Assembly (NCBI GenBank): GCA_009829735.1
Contig: CM020619.1
Span: forward strand, 26,934,063 to 26,998,062
DNA: 64,000 bases
Direction: 5' to 3'
Origin: Pyropia yezoensis
Lineage: Eukaryota > Rhodophyta > Bangiophyceae > Bangiales > Bangiaceae
The notes under the pieces were generated by a model. That model ran no database searches, was not told the DNA's origin, and worked only from the letters and a program-made list of their open reading frames with translations. This document shows positions 52,131 to 64,000 of this stretch, piece after piece; position 1 is the first letter of the stretch, and the number at the start of each line of letters is the position of its first letter. The translations under genes and the position numbers were made by a program.

Positions 52131-55100
52131 CTACGCGTTTGCAGGCGACGAAGGCGACGCGTGCTTCACCGGGCTACTGGACTCATCGTCCATACGGACG
52201 ACGCGCTTGGCAACCACATCCGCCGCTCGACGGCTGCCGCTACCGTGGCTGCGGCTGCCCGCACTACCACTGGACGGGCGACCGCTGCCGCCGCCGCCAC
52301 GCACGACGCTGCGGTCACCGTCGCCGTCCGAGCTGTGTCCGTCGGCAACGGGAGCTTCAACAAAGGCCGGGCTAGTACGCGCCGCCGCCCGCGGACTGCC
52401 GCCGTTGCCGCTGCCACCACTGCTGCTGCCACCACCATCGCCTTTGGCCACGGCCCGCCGCGGCTCTGCAGACGGCGCCGCCCGAGGTGGCGGGGGCACC
52501 GTGCCAGCGGGGCCCCCAAAACGGCCCCCGCTTCCGCCCTGGAAGCGGGGTGGCGGCGGCGAGACCACCCGCTTCCGTGGGCGCGGCTCAGCGTCGACCA
52601 CGTTGCTGGGCACACGGGGCACGGGAGGAGAAAGCACCTGCTTGCGAGGGCGCGGCGCATCGTCGTCGCTCAGGCTGCTGTGGCTGCGGCTAGGCTGGGC
52701 CACAGACTTGACCGCCGCACTGGCGGCGGTGCCACCGCGGCCGTCGCCACTGTTCGCACCGCTGCCACCACTGCCGTCCCCGTCGCCAGCCTTGTCGGCG
52801 GTACCCCTAAACGGCGGGGGCGGGGAATCAGTCTCGCCATAGCCACGGCCGCCCCGAGAGCCGCCCGTCCGCAATGCGGGGCGGTTGCGCTCGACAAACT
52901 CTGTCGACCGCTCCCTCGCGGAGCCCGCGTGAGAGCCAGCAGTCACACCGCGACCGCGATCGCCGTCATAGTCGCTGTCGTCGTCAGCATCGCGACGCGG
53001 ACTGGTCACAACAGAACCGCCGTCCCCTTCAGCGCCACCAACGCGACCGTCACCCCTCCCACTGCCATCACGGCTGCTGCTGCCACTCCCAGCGCCAATG
53101 CTGCCACTGCCGCCAGGTGCGCACGCAAAGCGCTGGTTTCCACCATCATCTCCACCGCCCACAACGGGCGTGATGGTGCGGCGGCCAAACCGGGCAAGCG
53201 TAGACACGGGTCGCGCGGCCCGCGAGGACAAACTTCCCACAGGAACACCCCGCTCGCCGCACCCATCGCTGTCGCTACAATCGCCGCTGCGTCGTTGGCG
53301 GTCTGAGTCGTGGTCCTCCGAACCCCGCGGCTCACCCGCGGCATCCTCGCTGCCGCCTTCACGGTCGGGCTCGACCAAACGAGGGCGACCTGCACGCGCC
53401 GAATCAGCGTCCACCCCGGTGCTTGACGAAGCGATGGGCTTCAAACCCCGGCGACCGCCCGTTTCACGCTCTTTGTCACGAGGGCCATCCGCGTCGTCAG
53501 CCTCCCGCCGAGCACTCCCGCGAGCCGGTCCGTCCGCCTCACTCTCAGCCTTGGATGCAAGTTCGCTCGGCGAAGACAACCGAAGACCACGCCCCTTGGC
53601 TTTGTCCCGCGGGCCATGCATCGATGCCGCGCCTGCAGGTGCTCCTCCACCGCCGCTCTCACCAGCCGCGTCAGCAGCAGAAGACTTGGTGGAAACCTGC
53701 AGGGAGCTCCCCGGTGGTACAGCCCCGCCACGAAATCGGGGAGGCGGCGGAGGGAATCGCCCTGCGGGCCACGGTGGCTGTGAATGGGCCTTAGATTCAA
53801 GTTCAAGGGGGCTCTGTGGTCCTGCCTGTCGGTCGGCTGGCGCCTCCCCACGGGCCGGGGACTTGCCGCGGCTACTGCCGCCTCGACCAGCCAACGAAGA
53901 CTGCGCTGCGGTGCCACGGCCAGCGATCGAAGGGGACAGCACAGCTGAGCCACGTCCAGTTGGTAAAGGAGACTGCGCAGCCGAACCACGGCCAGGTAGG
54001 GAGGGGGACTGCCCAGCCACGGCACGGCCGCCATCGGCGGGAAAGCCGACACCAAGAGGCGCGACATCAGCAGCACCGCCACGCAGGGGCGGCGGGTCCC
54101 CCCGCAATACTTCTTGGGAGCGAGCACGCGGCATGCGACGGGTGCTCGGGGATGCCTTCGGCGGCTCTACCGCGCCTCCCTGTCTCTGGGGGGACAGATC
54201 AGGTGAGCGCCGAACGTGAACGCTAGGCCCACCCGCCCCTGCTACCGATGACGGAACCGGGGACGTAACCGCAGGCAGCCACACAGACGATGACGGCGGC
54301 AGCGGCGCGGGCTGGCTGCCGCCAAACTTTCGCGCCCCATGATCTGACAGCGGCGGGATTGTCTTGGCCGCCCCAGACGAGCCCGACGCGCACCGCGACA
54401 GCGGAACGCGGCTGGCCGGGGGCGGCGTCGGCGTCTTGCGCGTCGCTCCCGCCGATGACGAGCCCCGGCCGCTGGCAAAGGACAGCAGGTCCCGAGACGC
54501 CCCGTCAGCCGACCGCCGGAAGGCCTCATCCTTCCTGGCACTGCTGCTGGGGCTCACGCTCTCGTGACGCGTTGACGCCTTGGCCGTCACATCCCCGACA
54601 TCCGATCCCAGGCGCTGGCGCTTGACGTCCCGCGCCGCAGACGAGGAGGTGGACCAGGTAGACGGCTGCTCGGCTGTGGGCGGGTACAGGGCGTGAGCCA
54701 GTGGCTTCACCGCCTTCAGCTGACGCGGCTGCGAGGGATCTCGCTGTAGGGAGGGCGCGTCGGCTCGGCCCAACCGTCCTTCCTCAGGAGGCCCAAAAGG
54801 GCGTGGACGTTGTTGTGATAGCAGCTGCGGGCGGACATCCACAGACGTAAGCCGACGAGGCGGTTGTGGGTCCTCTCGGTCACGAGTGTGGTCCGCGGCC
54901 CGCTCGTGCAAGGGCGCCAGCGTCTCTGAGTCACCAGGAGCAGCCCGGCTGCCACGGTCGTAGGACACATCCATTGGCACCGACGCCGGACCACGGGGGT
55001 CATCGTCCCCCACCGTCGACCTCGTCGGCAACGCCTTGCGCAGCGGCGACGAAGGCCGCTGCTGCTGATGCTGTGGCTGCTGATGTTGCTGCGGCTGCTG

Positions 55101-56889
55101 CTGCTGTTGCTGTGGCGGCTGCTGCTGCTGCGGCTGCGGCTGTTGCCGAGGCAACAGATGGGCTTGACCATAAGCCGGCTGCGACGGTGCAGCCGAGTGT
55201 GCAGCCGAGTGTACAACAGAGTGTGGAGCAGATGGCACAGCAGAATGTGCAGCCGACTGCGCAACTGAGTTCGCACCTGAGTGAGCCGCCGAGTGCACCG
55301 CCGAGTTTGCCTGTGAGTGCCCAGCCGGCAGGCCCCGCGGTGGACCGCGAGGCTCCTCTCCATGCGGCGCTGCCGACATTGTGTGCGCACCCAAACCCCC
55401 GAGCGCCTGCGGCCCAGGCTGCTGCGAGGGCGCATCCAAAGCCGCTTCCGCCGCGGCAAGCCGCCGCTGCAGCGCGGCCGACGGAGGTGCCAACTGCGCC
55501 GCCTTCCGGTACGAGTCCACCGAGTCCCGTGGCTGCTCACACGCCGCGTACAGCGCGCCCAAGTAGCACCAGGTGTCGGCAGCGGAGGCATCCTTTTCAA
55601 TCGCCTGCGCAAATGAATCCATGGCATCGCTGTACTGGCTGCCGCGCAGGAATAGCATGCCGATGCAGCACAACGGAGCCGGAGAGGTCGGCGCTCTCTC
55701 TGACGCTGCCTGGAATGCTGCGTAGGCGCGAGCACTATCGCTCATTGAAAGAGCCACGTGCCCCAGCAGCAAACAGGTGGTCGCGTCGGTAGGCGCCAGC
55801 TCCGACGCCGCCTCAAGTAGCAGCGCCGCCTTGTTCAACGTCCGCACTTGTTCGGCCTCGTCCATCGACGGGCGCACCACCTGCTGGGGGCCCCCCGACG
55901 ACTCAGATGGTCGCTCCGCATCAGCACCAGCAGCGGTGCCGTTACCGCCCTCCGGAGCGTTGCTGTTCCACCCCCACACGTCGGTCGAAACGCCAATAGC
56001 ATCAGCGGCAGTTGCCGAGGCCACCGCGGCAGGGGTGCTTGAGTATAGCAACCAGCCCAGCCGCTGAAGCAGCGCCGGCGACGGGGCATCCGCCGGCTCC
56101 AACGCGACCAGCGCATTCACGGCCCGAATGAGACCCGACAAGTCGCCAAGCATCTCGTACACCTTGGCCACGTGCGTCCACGCTTCAGCGGGCACTAGAG
56201 GGCGGATGCCCAGCTCCAGCCCACCTCGGCCAATGGCAGGCGGTGATGTAGCGGCAGCAAGGAAAGCCGCGAGCGCGTCGTGTATGTTGCCCGCGTTAAA
56301 ATGCAAGCGACCCAGAGCAAAGTGCACCTCCCCCGCACATTCGTATGTCGGCTGGTAGTTTAACACGGAGTTGAACGCGTCAGCCGCAAGCTCAGGCGAT
56401 CCATGCACGTCATACATGACCCCGACGCCGTGCCACAGGGCCGGCAGCTGCTCCTTCTCAGGTCCGCACGCGATGGCAGTCTGAAACGCAGTAAACGCCT
56501 CACCCACTAAATTCGCCAGCGTCGTCGCTGTGCCCAGCGACGCCCACGCGTCCGCGTGACGCGGCGACAGGAGCACAGCGCGTCGCAGGAGAGGGATGGC
56601 CGATGAATATTCGCGTCGCGCCACAAGCAATGACCCGGCAGCAGCAAGGGCACCCACATTGCTCTCATTGAGTGCGATCGCCCGCTCCAGTGCAGCCACC
56701 GCGCCGACCCCGTCGCCCATCCCCGATCGCAAACGACCAATCGACGACCACACAGCAGACTGATCCGCCAGCAACTCCCGCTCCAGCGCCGAAAATGACG
56801 CAGCCGCTGCCGCTGCTGAGTGCGCCGGCCCTTGCGGCCCGCCCCGGACCGTACCTGGTTGCCCTTGGGAACGCAGCGCCTGGTGCTGT

Positions 56890-56932
<43 letters not shown>

Positions 56933-57367
56933 CCTGTTGCTGCTGCTGCTGCTTTTGCGCGTGCAGCAACTGCTGCTGCTGCTGCTGAGCGTGCAGCGCC
57001 TGCTGCTGCTGGGTGAGATGCTCCTGCTCCGCAACCCGCCGCTGATACTCCACCATTTCCATGTGTTGCTGCCGTTTCGCCTCCACCAGCTGCTGCTCTT
57101 GAGCCTGCCTCTGCAGAAGCGCTTGTCGCTGCGCCTGGTCATGTGCCAACTGCTGCCGTTGGCGTTGCTCAAGCTTGTGTTGTTCCTGCAAGCGCAACTG
57201 CTGCTCCTGCTGCTGTTGCGCCTGCAGTTGGTATTGTTGGTTTTGGCGTTGCAGCGCAAGCGCCTGCTGCTGCGCCTGAGACTGAGCCGCTGCTTGTGCG
57301 TGCGCCGCTGCCGCTTGTTGCAGCTGACGCTGTTGCACATTTGTTTGATGCTGCTGCTGCAGATGCT

Positions 57368-57400
<33 letters not shown>

Positions 57401-58079
57401 TCTGCAGCGGCGACGCGTCGTTCCGACCGGCGTAAACGACCGGCGCGGTCAGTGACGGCCCGCTTCGCGGCCGAGGAAGCCCTACGGGCTGCCTTCCGCC
57501 CCGGTAGACCGGCGTCCCCCCCCCCCCCCCCGATCCACGCGCGCCCCCCCCATCCCGGCCTGGAGGGGGCGTGTACATCCGCGATCCCGGGTGGGTAGAG
57601 GTTCCCGCCCCCCCTCCCGCCGCGTGGCCCGTACCTTGCGACGACACCATGTGCGCAGCCGCTGTCGCCGGGTGCGGCGGGTGGTCCGCCGACACTTCGC
57701 CGTCGCCGCCGCCGCCGCCGCCGCCACGCGCATATGCCACCGGGGAAGCCATCGCGGCCGACCCGCCCACCGACCGACCAATCCCCCCCGGCGGCGTGGC
57801 GGGCACGCCCCCGCGGTAAAGCGGCCCACTGACTCCGCGGGTATGGGTAGGGGGGCGGGACGCAGCGCCGCCGCCACCGCCACCGCCACCGCCACCGCCA
57901 CCGACACCGCCGCCGACACCGTCCATGTCAACCCCCCCCCCTCCCACAACGCCACGCAGGCCAACGGGTCCCCCGCCGCTGCCACCGCCGCCACGACCCG
58001 GCGGGCGCATGTCATTGCCCCGCGGCCCCGGGTGCGCCGGTGGCGCGCCGCCGTAGGTATAGCGGGGGCTGTTCCGCAT
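52131..58079 (-). CDS. CYC8: CYC8/SSN6-like TPR polyQ corepressor, copy 2
   Basis: A 1982-residue single-exon paralogue of 9330-15350. It starts MRNSPRYTYGG, with the upstream frame not conserved. Order: Gly-rich N-terminus; polyQ tracts (about residues 223-246 and 356-400); TPR array at about 430-880 (LWHGVGVMYDVHGSPEL, CCIGMLFLRGSQYSDAMDSF, YLGALYAACEQPRDSVDSYRKAAQL); a short AHS-rich segment; a second Q-rich stretch; and a disordered tail of more than 900 residues. The TPR core looks about 80% identical to copy 1. The tail is much less so, apart from islands such as KRQRLG, DLLSFASG, FPPPPPR.RGGA, VSTLARFGRRT and DSDYDGD. A Tup1-Cyc8-type transcriptional corepressor role is inferred from the TPR core. 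The glycine microsatellite of copy 1 is absent here. Confidence 0.9.
56880..57410 (-). repeat. CTG/CAG tracts encoding polyglutamine, copy 2
   Basis: Two dense ctgctgttg blocks (56880-57010 and 57345-57405) separated by Q-rich, Arg/Leu-containing coding sequence. They correspond in place, not in length, to the tracts of copy 1. Confidence 0.9.
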
Positions 58080-61000
58080 GGCGGATCTGCGATTGGATCC
58101 CCACCCAAAGCGTGGGCGTGAGGGGGGAGAGGGGTGGGAAAGGCGAGAGAAGGGGCACGTCAACGCCACCGCACCCACTCCCACCCCCTGCCGGAGAGGT
58201 CACCGACACAGAAGCCGCACGCTAACGTCGGGCGGAAACTGCCCGACAAGAACACGAGGAGGGCGTCCCAACGCACGCACAAGCAGCGGCGAGCGTGGAC
58301 GAAGAAAGAGAGAGAAGGTGGAAAGCGTGTAAAGGGGACGAAGGCGGACAAAAGGGCGCCAAAACAAGGAAATTGCGGCGTCGTGGGCTTAGCGACGGCC
58401 GGGACAGCGTGCATGAGGGGAAGAGCACACGCCAGAAGCGCGAGCCCCTTGACGCGGTTGGCCACGTCGGCCAAGGAGGCGTCCACCCACAACCCCACAC
58501 GATGTGCACACGACGGAGACGGCCCGTACGGTCCGCGTTGGCGCCCTCGCGCGCACACCACGCGGGGCGGCCGGGCCGCTGTCTGAGCGGTCCGTCGGTC
58601 GGTCGGTCGGCCAGCCAGTAGGCCGGTCGGTCGGTCGGTCGCGGGCGGGTGGGGCGGGCGGGCGGACAGGCGGGTGGGCCGGGCGGGGCGGGTGGGGCGG
58701 GTGGGGCGGGCGGGCGGGACTGCGGCGGGGCGGGCGGCGGGCGGTGCGCACGCGCAGCGCGCGCGCGCGGCGCGACGGCGTCAGAGGCAGCCCGACGCGG
58801 CCCGCAAGGCCCCCCCCCCCCCCCCCCCCAACGCGCTCTCACTCCGTGTCCCTCCGCGCCCTCGACGCGGGTGTCGGCCAGCCAGCGCCGCCGAGTTCGC
58901 CGATCGGTCCACGCTGCGGCACGCGTGCCTGTCCGACGGCCGCACAGGTGCGGCCTCGGGGGGCCGCCCAGCGCCGCCGCCGCCGCCACCGCCGCCGCCG
59001 CCGCGCCGCCCACACCCCCTGCCGCGTCGCGCGGGCCGCGCGCCCCTCGCCCGCCACCGCCTCGCCGCGGGCCGGCGGCCAGAGACTGCCAGGGCCCCCC
59101 ACACCCCCCCCTTGCCCCCTGGCCGCTCCCCCACCCTCCTCCCTAGCCGCGCTCGTGACTGCGCCAGGCCCAGCCCCGGGCGAGGGGAAGCCTCCCGTGC
59201 AAGGCCCGGCCACCACATCGCCACACCAACAAGCCGCTCTACGACGGCTGACCGGCGAGAGCCAGGCCCCCCCCCACCCCACCGACCGTGCTCCCGCCGC
59301 CCCTTGCCCCCTCCCCGCGCCCGCGTCCACTGGCAGAGCCTCGAGGTCAGTCCCAAAGCCTAATTCCCGAGGAGCCAAGTCTCGCTTCTGGCGCGACGGC
59401 GGCGCGAGGAGGGGCCGGCGCGGTCCTCCTCGCGGGGGGGTCCGCGCGTCCCCAGTGGAGAGTGGAGAGAGAGAGGGACGGTTGGCTGGAATCTCAATTT
59501 TGGCGGCAGCGACGGCGGCTGGGAGGTGGCGAGCCAGGCAGCTTGCCTGTAACCTCCCCCTCCCCCCACACCCTGCCCGGCACCGCCCTCCCCCACCGTG
59601 TCCCTCCCTCACGCGTGCCGTTTCGCATCGGCAGAGGCCCGGCTCTTGGCACCAACTACCCATATCAACGACAAGTGCTGTCGCTCACTTTGCTGTCGCT
59701 GACTCGAAAGGCGGAGGGGGCCCAGCGGGCCGCAGGGCGCGCACCCATCCCCACGGACGGCTTGCTGGCGGCGCGCGTCCAGCTGCTCTTTCAGCACAGC
59801 CGACTGTTACGCGCCAGCCAGTCATCGCCGCGCCTCTTGACAAAGACGATGGCTGGTCGTCTGTTTCGCCAAGAGGCTGGTGTGCCGCTGTGGTCGGCGC
59901 CACTTGGCGACCGACGCCATGACGAGCGGGGCGCCAGCAAACTGAGCCAGCCATCGGCGGGTGGTCCGGCAAGAAATAGGGTCATGAGGCCAAGAATTTT
60001 GCAATTGCCCCCGCTCGCGTGACACGAGAATGCCCGTGCACGGTCGCAATCGTTCCTGCACTCTCCCAGGAACCCCGCTCGAGGCTGCCAGGCAAAAAGC
60101 GCGTGGCTGGTGAGCTTTGCCACGGCCATTCGTTTGACCGCTCGCTGCTGCGCCGGGACCACCACCACCACCCGTGGAGGCTGGGGCGGTCGAGGAGACC
60201 AACGCGCTCCTCATCCCAAAATTAGCCCCCCTCAGCGTGCGTTTTCCGTCCGACGGGACAACGCTTCTCGCCCCTGCCCCCGCCGCCCATGCGGTGGCAC
60301 GTGCCGAGTGTGGCGGCGACTCTCCCCTTCCGCGGACGGGGCCACCCTGCCTCGCTCCAGACTTGTCGTGCTCATTGCGATGCCACAGAGGAGGTCTGTC
60401 AGCTGTCAGATGTCCCAGAGGGATGCATATGGGTCCGTTGCGGGTACATACACAGGTCAACCGGGCTCGGCAGGAGTGTCTGTCCGCCGCGTGTTGCTGG
60501 TCTTTGCAACAGAACAGTAAACCCAAGCCTTGGCTGTCGTGGATGAGCACAGATCGCCGAGATCCGGTTCACAAATCTACTGCTCTACATGATTGCGTGC
60601 GTGCGGCCCATCTGAAGAACCGCCCGATGTGATTGGTTCTTGGCGTGCACATGTCTGTGTCAGTGTGGCGCACGCGGCTTCGCAGATGCTGGCACAAAAC
60701 TTTTCTGTCATAATTTTGTATGTTGCAAACTTTACACCAGAGGGTTGTACATATTGATCTGTTCGAAATCTCGTACATCGATAAGTACAGGCCGGAGGAG
60801 TTCGCTCCGCTCGCCACCAGCCGAAGCAGTTTGCACTGCACGCCACCAGCCGGAGCAGTTCGCTTCGCCCGCGCCTCGCGGGTGCAGGACGTGGCGTATC
60901 CGCGGAGGACACCAGGCAGCTGGCCCGCCCACGCGGGAGAGGCCGGGGAGCGGGACAGGGGGCGGCGCTGCGGTCTTGCCCCATACGCCCACTCGTGGGC

Positions 61001-61180
61001 GCTCGGTGGCTGGGGGACCCGCAGCGTCGTCCCCCCTCCCCGTCGCGCCGTCCCTCACCCTCAAGTTGCGCTTGCACCTCACCCGCCCCCCCACCCTCCC
61101 GATTGGGCACGCTCGGCCACGCCGCGCCTGCCTGCCGCGGCGCGGGGGGGTTGCCAGCCGTGTCGTTGACGCCGACGCCG
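58080..61180. other. intergenic right of corepressor copy 2
   Basis: About 3.1 kb without a supported gene. The left end must include the corepressor promoter. It contains the CGGT array (58586-58640), GGGCGG-rich DNA to 58740, a long C run near 58809-58829 and, at about 60795-60865, three copies of a word close to gccaccagccggagcagttcgc. Long open frames are compositional and overlap on both strands. Confidence 0.5.
58586..58640. repeat. CGGT tetranucleotide microsatellite, interrupted
   Basis: Two short cggt runs separated by cagccagtagg, about 510 bp upstream of the corepressor copy 2 start codon; compare 49338-49402. Confidence 0.9.
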
Positions 61181-61435
61181 ACGAGCGTTCTTGACGGCCG
61201 TCGTCGCCTGCACCGCCGCTACCGCCACCGCCCCTGCCGCTGCCGCCGCCGCTGCGTTGTGGTGGCGCGTGCGCGCCCCTCTCCGCAGGGTGCCTCACGA
61301 CGCCCCCGGCGGCGCGTCCCCCGTCGGCTCGTCGGCGGGAACCCCCTCCGCCCCGGGGCACTGCCGCCGGGCGCCAGGGGCGGCGGCGCGTGTGGCGGCG
61401 GCGGCAGCAGCGGCGACGGCGGCGGCGGCGGCAGC

Positions 61436-61466
<31 letters not shown>

Positions 61467-61505
61467 GCGGCGGCGGCGACGGCGGCGGCGGCGGCGGCGG
61501 CGGCG

Positions 61506-61543
<38 letters not shown>

Positions 61544-63690
61544 CTCGGTAGCGGGTTCCACGGCCACGCCTGCTGTGGTGGTGGCAGGGGCAGCGGCGGC
61601 GGCGACAGCGTCGCGCACGGCGGCGCTGGCGGTGGGGGCCCCGTCGGTGCACGCCGACGCTGCCTCTGGTGGCGGTGGCGCTCACGGGCGTGGCCCACCT
61701 ACACCCGCGGGCGGCGCGGCAGGGGCGGCCCGACTGGAAGCCACACAGGCGCGCGTCGCCGCGCGCGTCGCCGCGCGCGTCGCCGCCGCCGCCGCCGCAC
61801 GCGCGGGTGGCGCGGGGGGGCCCCCGCTGTCACCTCCGCGGGTGGCTCGTCGGGGCGCTGCGCCGACGGCACGCGGTACAGCCGGTGGCCACCGCCGCCG
61901 CCGCCGCCGCCGCCGTCGCCGCCGCCGCTGCTGCCGCCGCCGCCGCCGCAGCGGCCGCCGCCACCTTGGACGGCAGAGGTGCTAGGCCCGCCACTCGCCA
62001 CTGCTGCTGCCAATGAAGGCGCCGACGTGGGGGAGGAGGCCGAGCGCGCCGACGACGATCCCAGGAGGCCGCGACCACCACCGCCGCTACCACCACCACC
62101 ACCCGTACCGCCGCCGTCGCTGCTGTGTGCCGCTGAGGCCGGCCGTCGGGCGGGCGGGCGCCGGTGCGGGTTCCGCGTCGGGCGGGCCGCCGCCGCCGCC
62201 GCCACCGGCGGGGGGGGGGCGGAAATTCGTGACGAGCTGCCAGCGGGGGGTTGGGGCACACGCGCGGCCGGCCGGGCGGCCGCGTCTACCCGTTTGCGCT
62301 GCACCTCTGGGGGGTGCCCGGCGGGTGGCGTCAGCCGCCGTCCCTGCTGCTGTTGCTGCCGCCGCCGCGGACGTTGCCGTCGCCGGCACTGCCGCCAACG
62401 TCGACGCCGACGCTCCCGGGCCGTACGGCGGCGAGGGCGTGCCCGGCAGGTGGCGCAAACGGCCGCGCCCGCCACCTGCTCCTGACCGCCCGTGCCGCCC
62501 CGTCACGCACCCCACAGGTCCCCCCGGAGAGCGGCCCAGGGGGTGGCCGCCGCCTACGCTTTAGGGCGGGCGCTTGACCGCGAGCGACCCGTCCAGGCCG
62601 GTCGCGGTGCGCGCCGCACCGCGCCGTCTCCCGCCACAGCTGCTGTCCCCAGCGCGGCCGCGTGGAGGACGTCCAGAGAAAGGGGGGGGAGGGGGCGGGT
62701 CTGGCCACGGCCGCCCCGTCGCTGTCCTACCAGTCACCTGCGGCCGATGCGGGTGGCCCCGGCGGGCGGCACCGCGCCCCCCGTCGGCCAGTGGCGGCGG
62801 CGGCAGCCGTGGCTGGCGGTGGTGGCGGCCCGCCCCAACCCCCACCCGTGCGACCGCCGCACGGCCCCACACCTATTCAGCGGCGTCGGGGCGGCCCGTC
62901 TCGCCCCGTCCCCGTCGGGCGCCCAGAGGGGAAGGCGCCGTCCACGAGGGGGGTCCACACCAAGAGAGGGGCGCCCACCCTTGCCACACAGCCCCGCCGC
63001 GAGTAGGTGGACCCCCAACCCCCCCCCCCCCCGCCCCCGCTCCCTCAGCCGCCGCCTGCTGCGGCCGCCGCCGCCACCAATGCTGCTCCCGTTGAGGGGT
63101 GGGCTCCCTGAGGGGTGCGCCGGGCACACCCCCCCCCCGACGCCCCCGCGTCAGCGCGGTGGTGGTGGCCGGGGCGGCGGCGGCGGTACCTGCATGCAGA
63201 CGCCGGTGGGGGCGCCGGGCGACACCGCCAGTCGGCGCAGCCGCCGCGCCGCCAACGGTCGCCGCCGCCGCCGCCGCCATGGCGCCGCCACGCACTGTCA
63301 GGGCGGCGGCATGGGAGACAGCGGCGGTGGCGCCGGTGACGGTGGGGGGGGGTCGGCGAGAGGGGGCCTCCCCCCGCCGCAAAGCAGCCCCACCACCGCC
63401 CACGATACCCCCACCGCCACCCCCGACACCCCCAACCGACAGCCGGCCCGCCACGACCGGCATTCCGGCAGCCGCTGTCCCAGCCGCGCTACCCACGGCG
63501 GTCTCCACCGCGCCGCCGCCACGCGCCGCGCCGCCGCTGGCGGAGGGGGTGGCGGTCCTGCTCGTGGCGGTCCCGGGGGGGCCGACAGGGGGGGTATCGC
63601 CCGAGCCCATCCAGCCCCACTCCCCCGTCTCCCCCACCCCCGCCCACGCCAAGCCCTCCCTCTTCCGCCAGCCCGACCTGCGCGGCCGGC
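61181..63690. other. GC-extreme low-complexity region, coding status unclear
   Basis: All six frames are largely open because of extreme GC and GGC/CCG repetition. Plus-strand frames such as 61191-61985 and 63099-63734, and minus-strand frames such as 61699-62475, are equally plausible by length, and none shows a known domain. It may encode disordered protein, but I cannot choose a frame. Confidence 0.4.
61380..61555. repeat. GGC trinucleotide microsatellite
   Basis: About 175 bp of nearly pure ggc units with occasional gac or agc interruptions. It reads as polyAla, polyGly or polyArg in plus frames and polyAla or polyPro in minus frames. Further GCC-rich runs lie at 61770-61800 and 61880-61965. 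No frame around it has recognisable domains. Confidence 0.92.
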
Positions 63691-64000
63691 ATGCCGGCGG
63701 CCGCGGCCACACCAGCGGCCGAGACGGCCGTTAAGGAGCTGGATGGGAGGCATCACACCCCGCGCCCTAATACGCCCCCCAGCCGCCTGCGCCACCGGCC
63801 ACCCGGCCACAGCGCGCCGCCGCCAACCCAACTCCGCCTAGCCACCCCCCCCCCACCGCTACCGCAAGCGCCCTCGCCACCACCCCCTGCGGCCACCAAC
63901 TTGGCAAGCGCGGCCGGCGCGTCACCAGCGGCGATCGCCGCCGCGCCGGGGCCTGAAGTTGGTCGCCTCCTCGGCCGCGATGAGGCCAAGCGCGACAACC
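63691..64000 (+). CDS. possible 3'-truncated ORF at right edge
   Basis: A frame from an ATG at 63691 (MPAAAATPAAETAVKELDG) remains open to the end of the window: Pro/Ala/Ser-rich, then a less biased stretch, ATNLASAAGAS and GPEVGRLLGRDEAKRDN. The mixed composition of the last 30 residues is the only hint of real coding. The frame is also open upstream of the ATG. A minus-strand frame (63753-63998) competes. No family was recognised. Confidence 0.2.
   Translation, partial: MPAAAATPAAETAVKELDGRHHTPRPNTPPSRLRHRPPGHSAPPPTQLRLATPPPPLPQAPSPPPPAATNLASAAGASPAAIAAAPGPEVGRLLGRDEAKRDN

Noticed and set aside
58504..59922. 472-codon plus-strand frame upstream of corepressor copy 2
   Set aside because: It crosses CGGT, GGGCGG and C-homopolymer runs, lacks domains and competes with long frames on the other strand.
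60640..61194. Short repeat gccaccagccggagcagttcgc at 60.8 kb as an operator or small gene
   Set aside because: Only about three imperfect copies and no associated gene; left as a minor repeat.

Overview
This is a nuclear fragment of a GC-rich eukaryote. The genes are sparse and mostly intronless, and the rare introns are GT-AG. Long Gly/Ala/Pro/Gln-rich disordered proteins sit among many transposons. A bangiophyte red alga (the Porphyra/Pyropia group) fits best, but that is an inference from composition, intron scarcity and gene content; no marker gene proves it. I saw no rRNA, tRNA or CRISPR array.

Host genes. The main feature is a duplicated convergent two-gene cassette. A UDP-glucose 6-dehydrogenase gene (+) is followed by a CYC8/SSN6-type TPR-polyQ corepressor gene (-). 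Copy 1 is at 7217-15350 and copy 2 at 49800-58079. The two UGDH proteins differ at about 15 of 476 residues, and the centre of their second exons is almost identical at the DNA level, although introns and flanks are unrelated. The two corepressors keep their TPR cores but have diverged strongly in their tails. Two other host genes are supported: a tandem ubiquitin-like-domain protein (3458-4405) and a thioredoxin-like (2Fe-2S) ferredoxin with a long, possibly plastid-targeting N-terminus (17412-18059, -).

Mobile DNA between the cassettes. At 18176-20840 lies a short TIR element with a defective DDE transposase, ending about 117 bp upstream of the ferredoxin-like start codon. At 22487-35536 lies a TA-flanked pogo-like DNA transposon. 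It is split by a complete 10.7-kb Ty3/gypsy chromovirus (23162-33874, minus orientation) with LTRs, primer-binding site, polypurine tract, a GAGAG target duplication, gag, a -1 frameshift heptamer, pol with chromodomain and, unusually, a 790-codon ORF on the opposite strand. Next is a decayed CENP-B/pogo-like transposase (about 36001-36750) that runs into a 1.7-kb, 21-bp-unit minisatellite. At 40281-48151 lies a 7.9-kb Mutator-like element with about 200-bp TIRs and a 9-bp target duplication. It carries an intron-containing transposase that looks intact and, on the other strand, a decayed segment resembling the anaphase-promoting complex subunit APC1.

Remainder. 1-3200, 4406-7216, 15351-17411, 38900-40270, 48160-49799 and 58080-64000 are intergenic or low-complexity DNA: a 375-bp tandem duplication, an 11-bp minisatellite, CGGT and GGC microsatellites and a 60-bp repeat. 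I could not support genes there apart from one weak open frame running off the right end.
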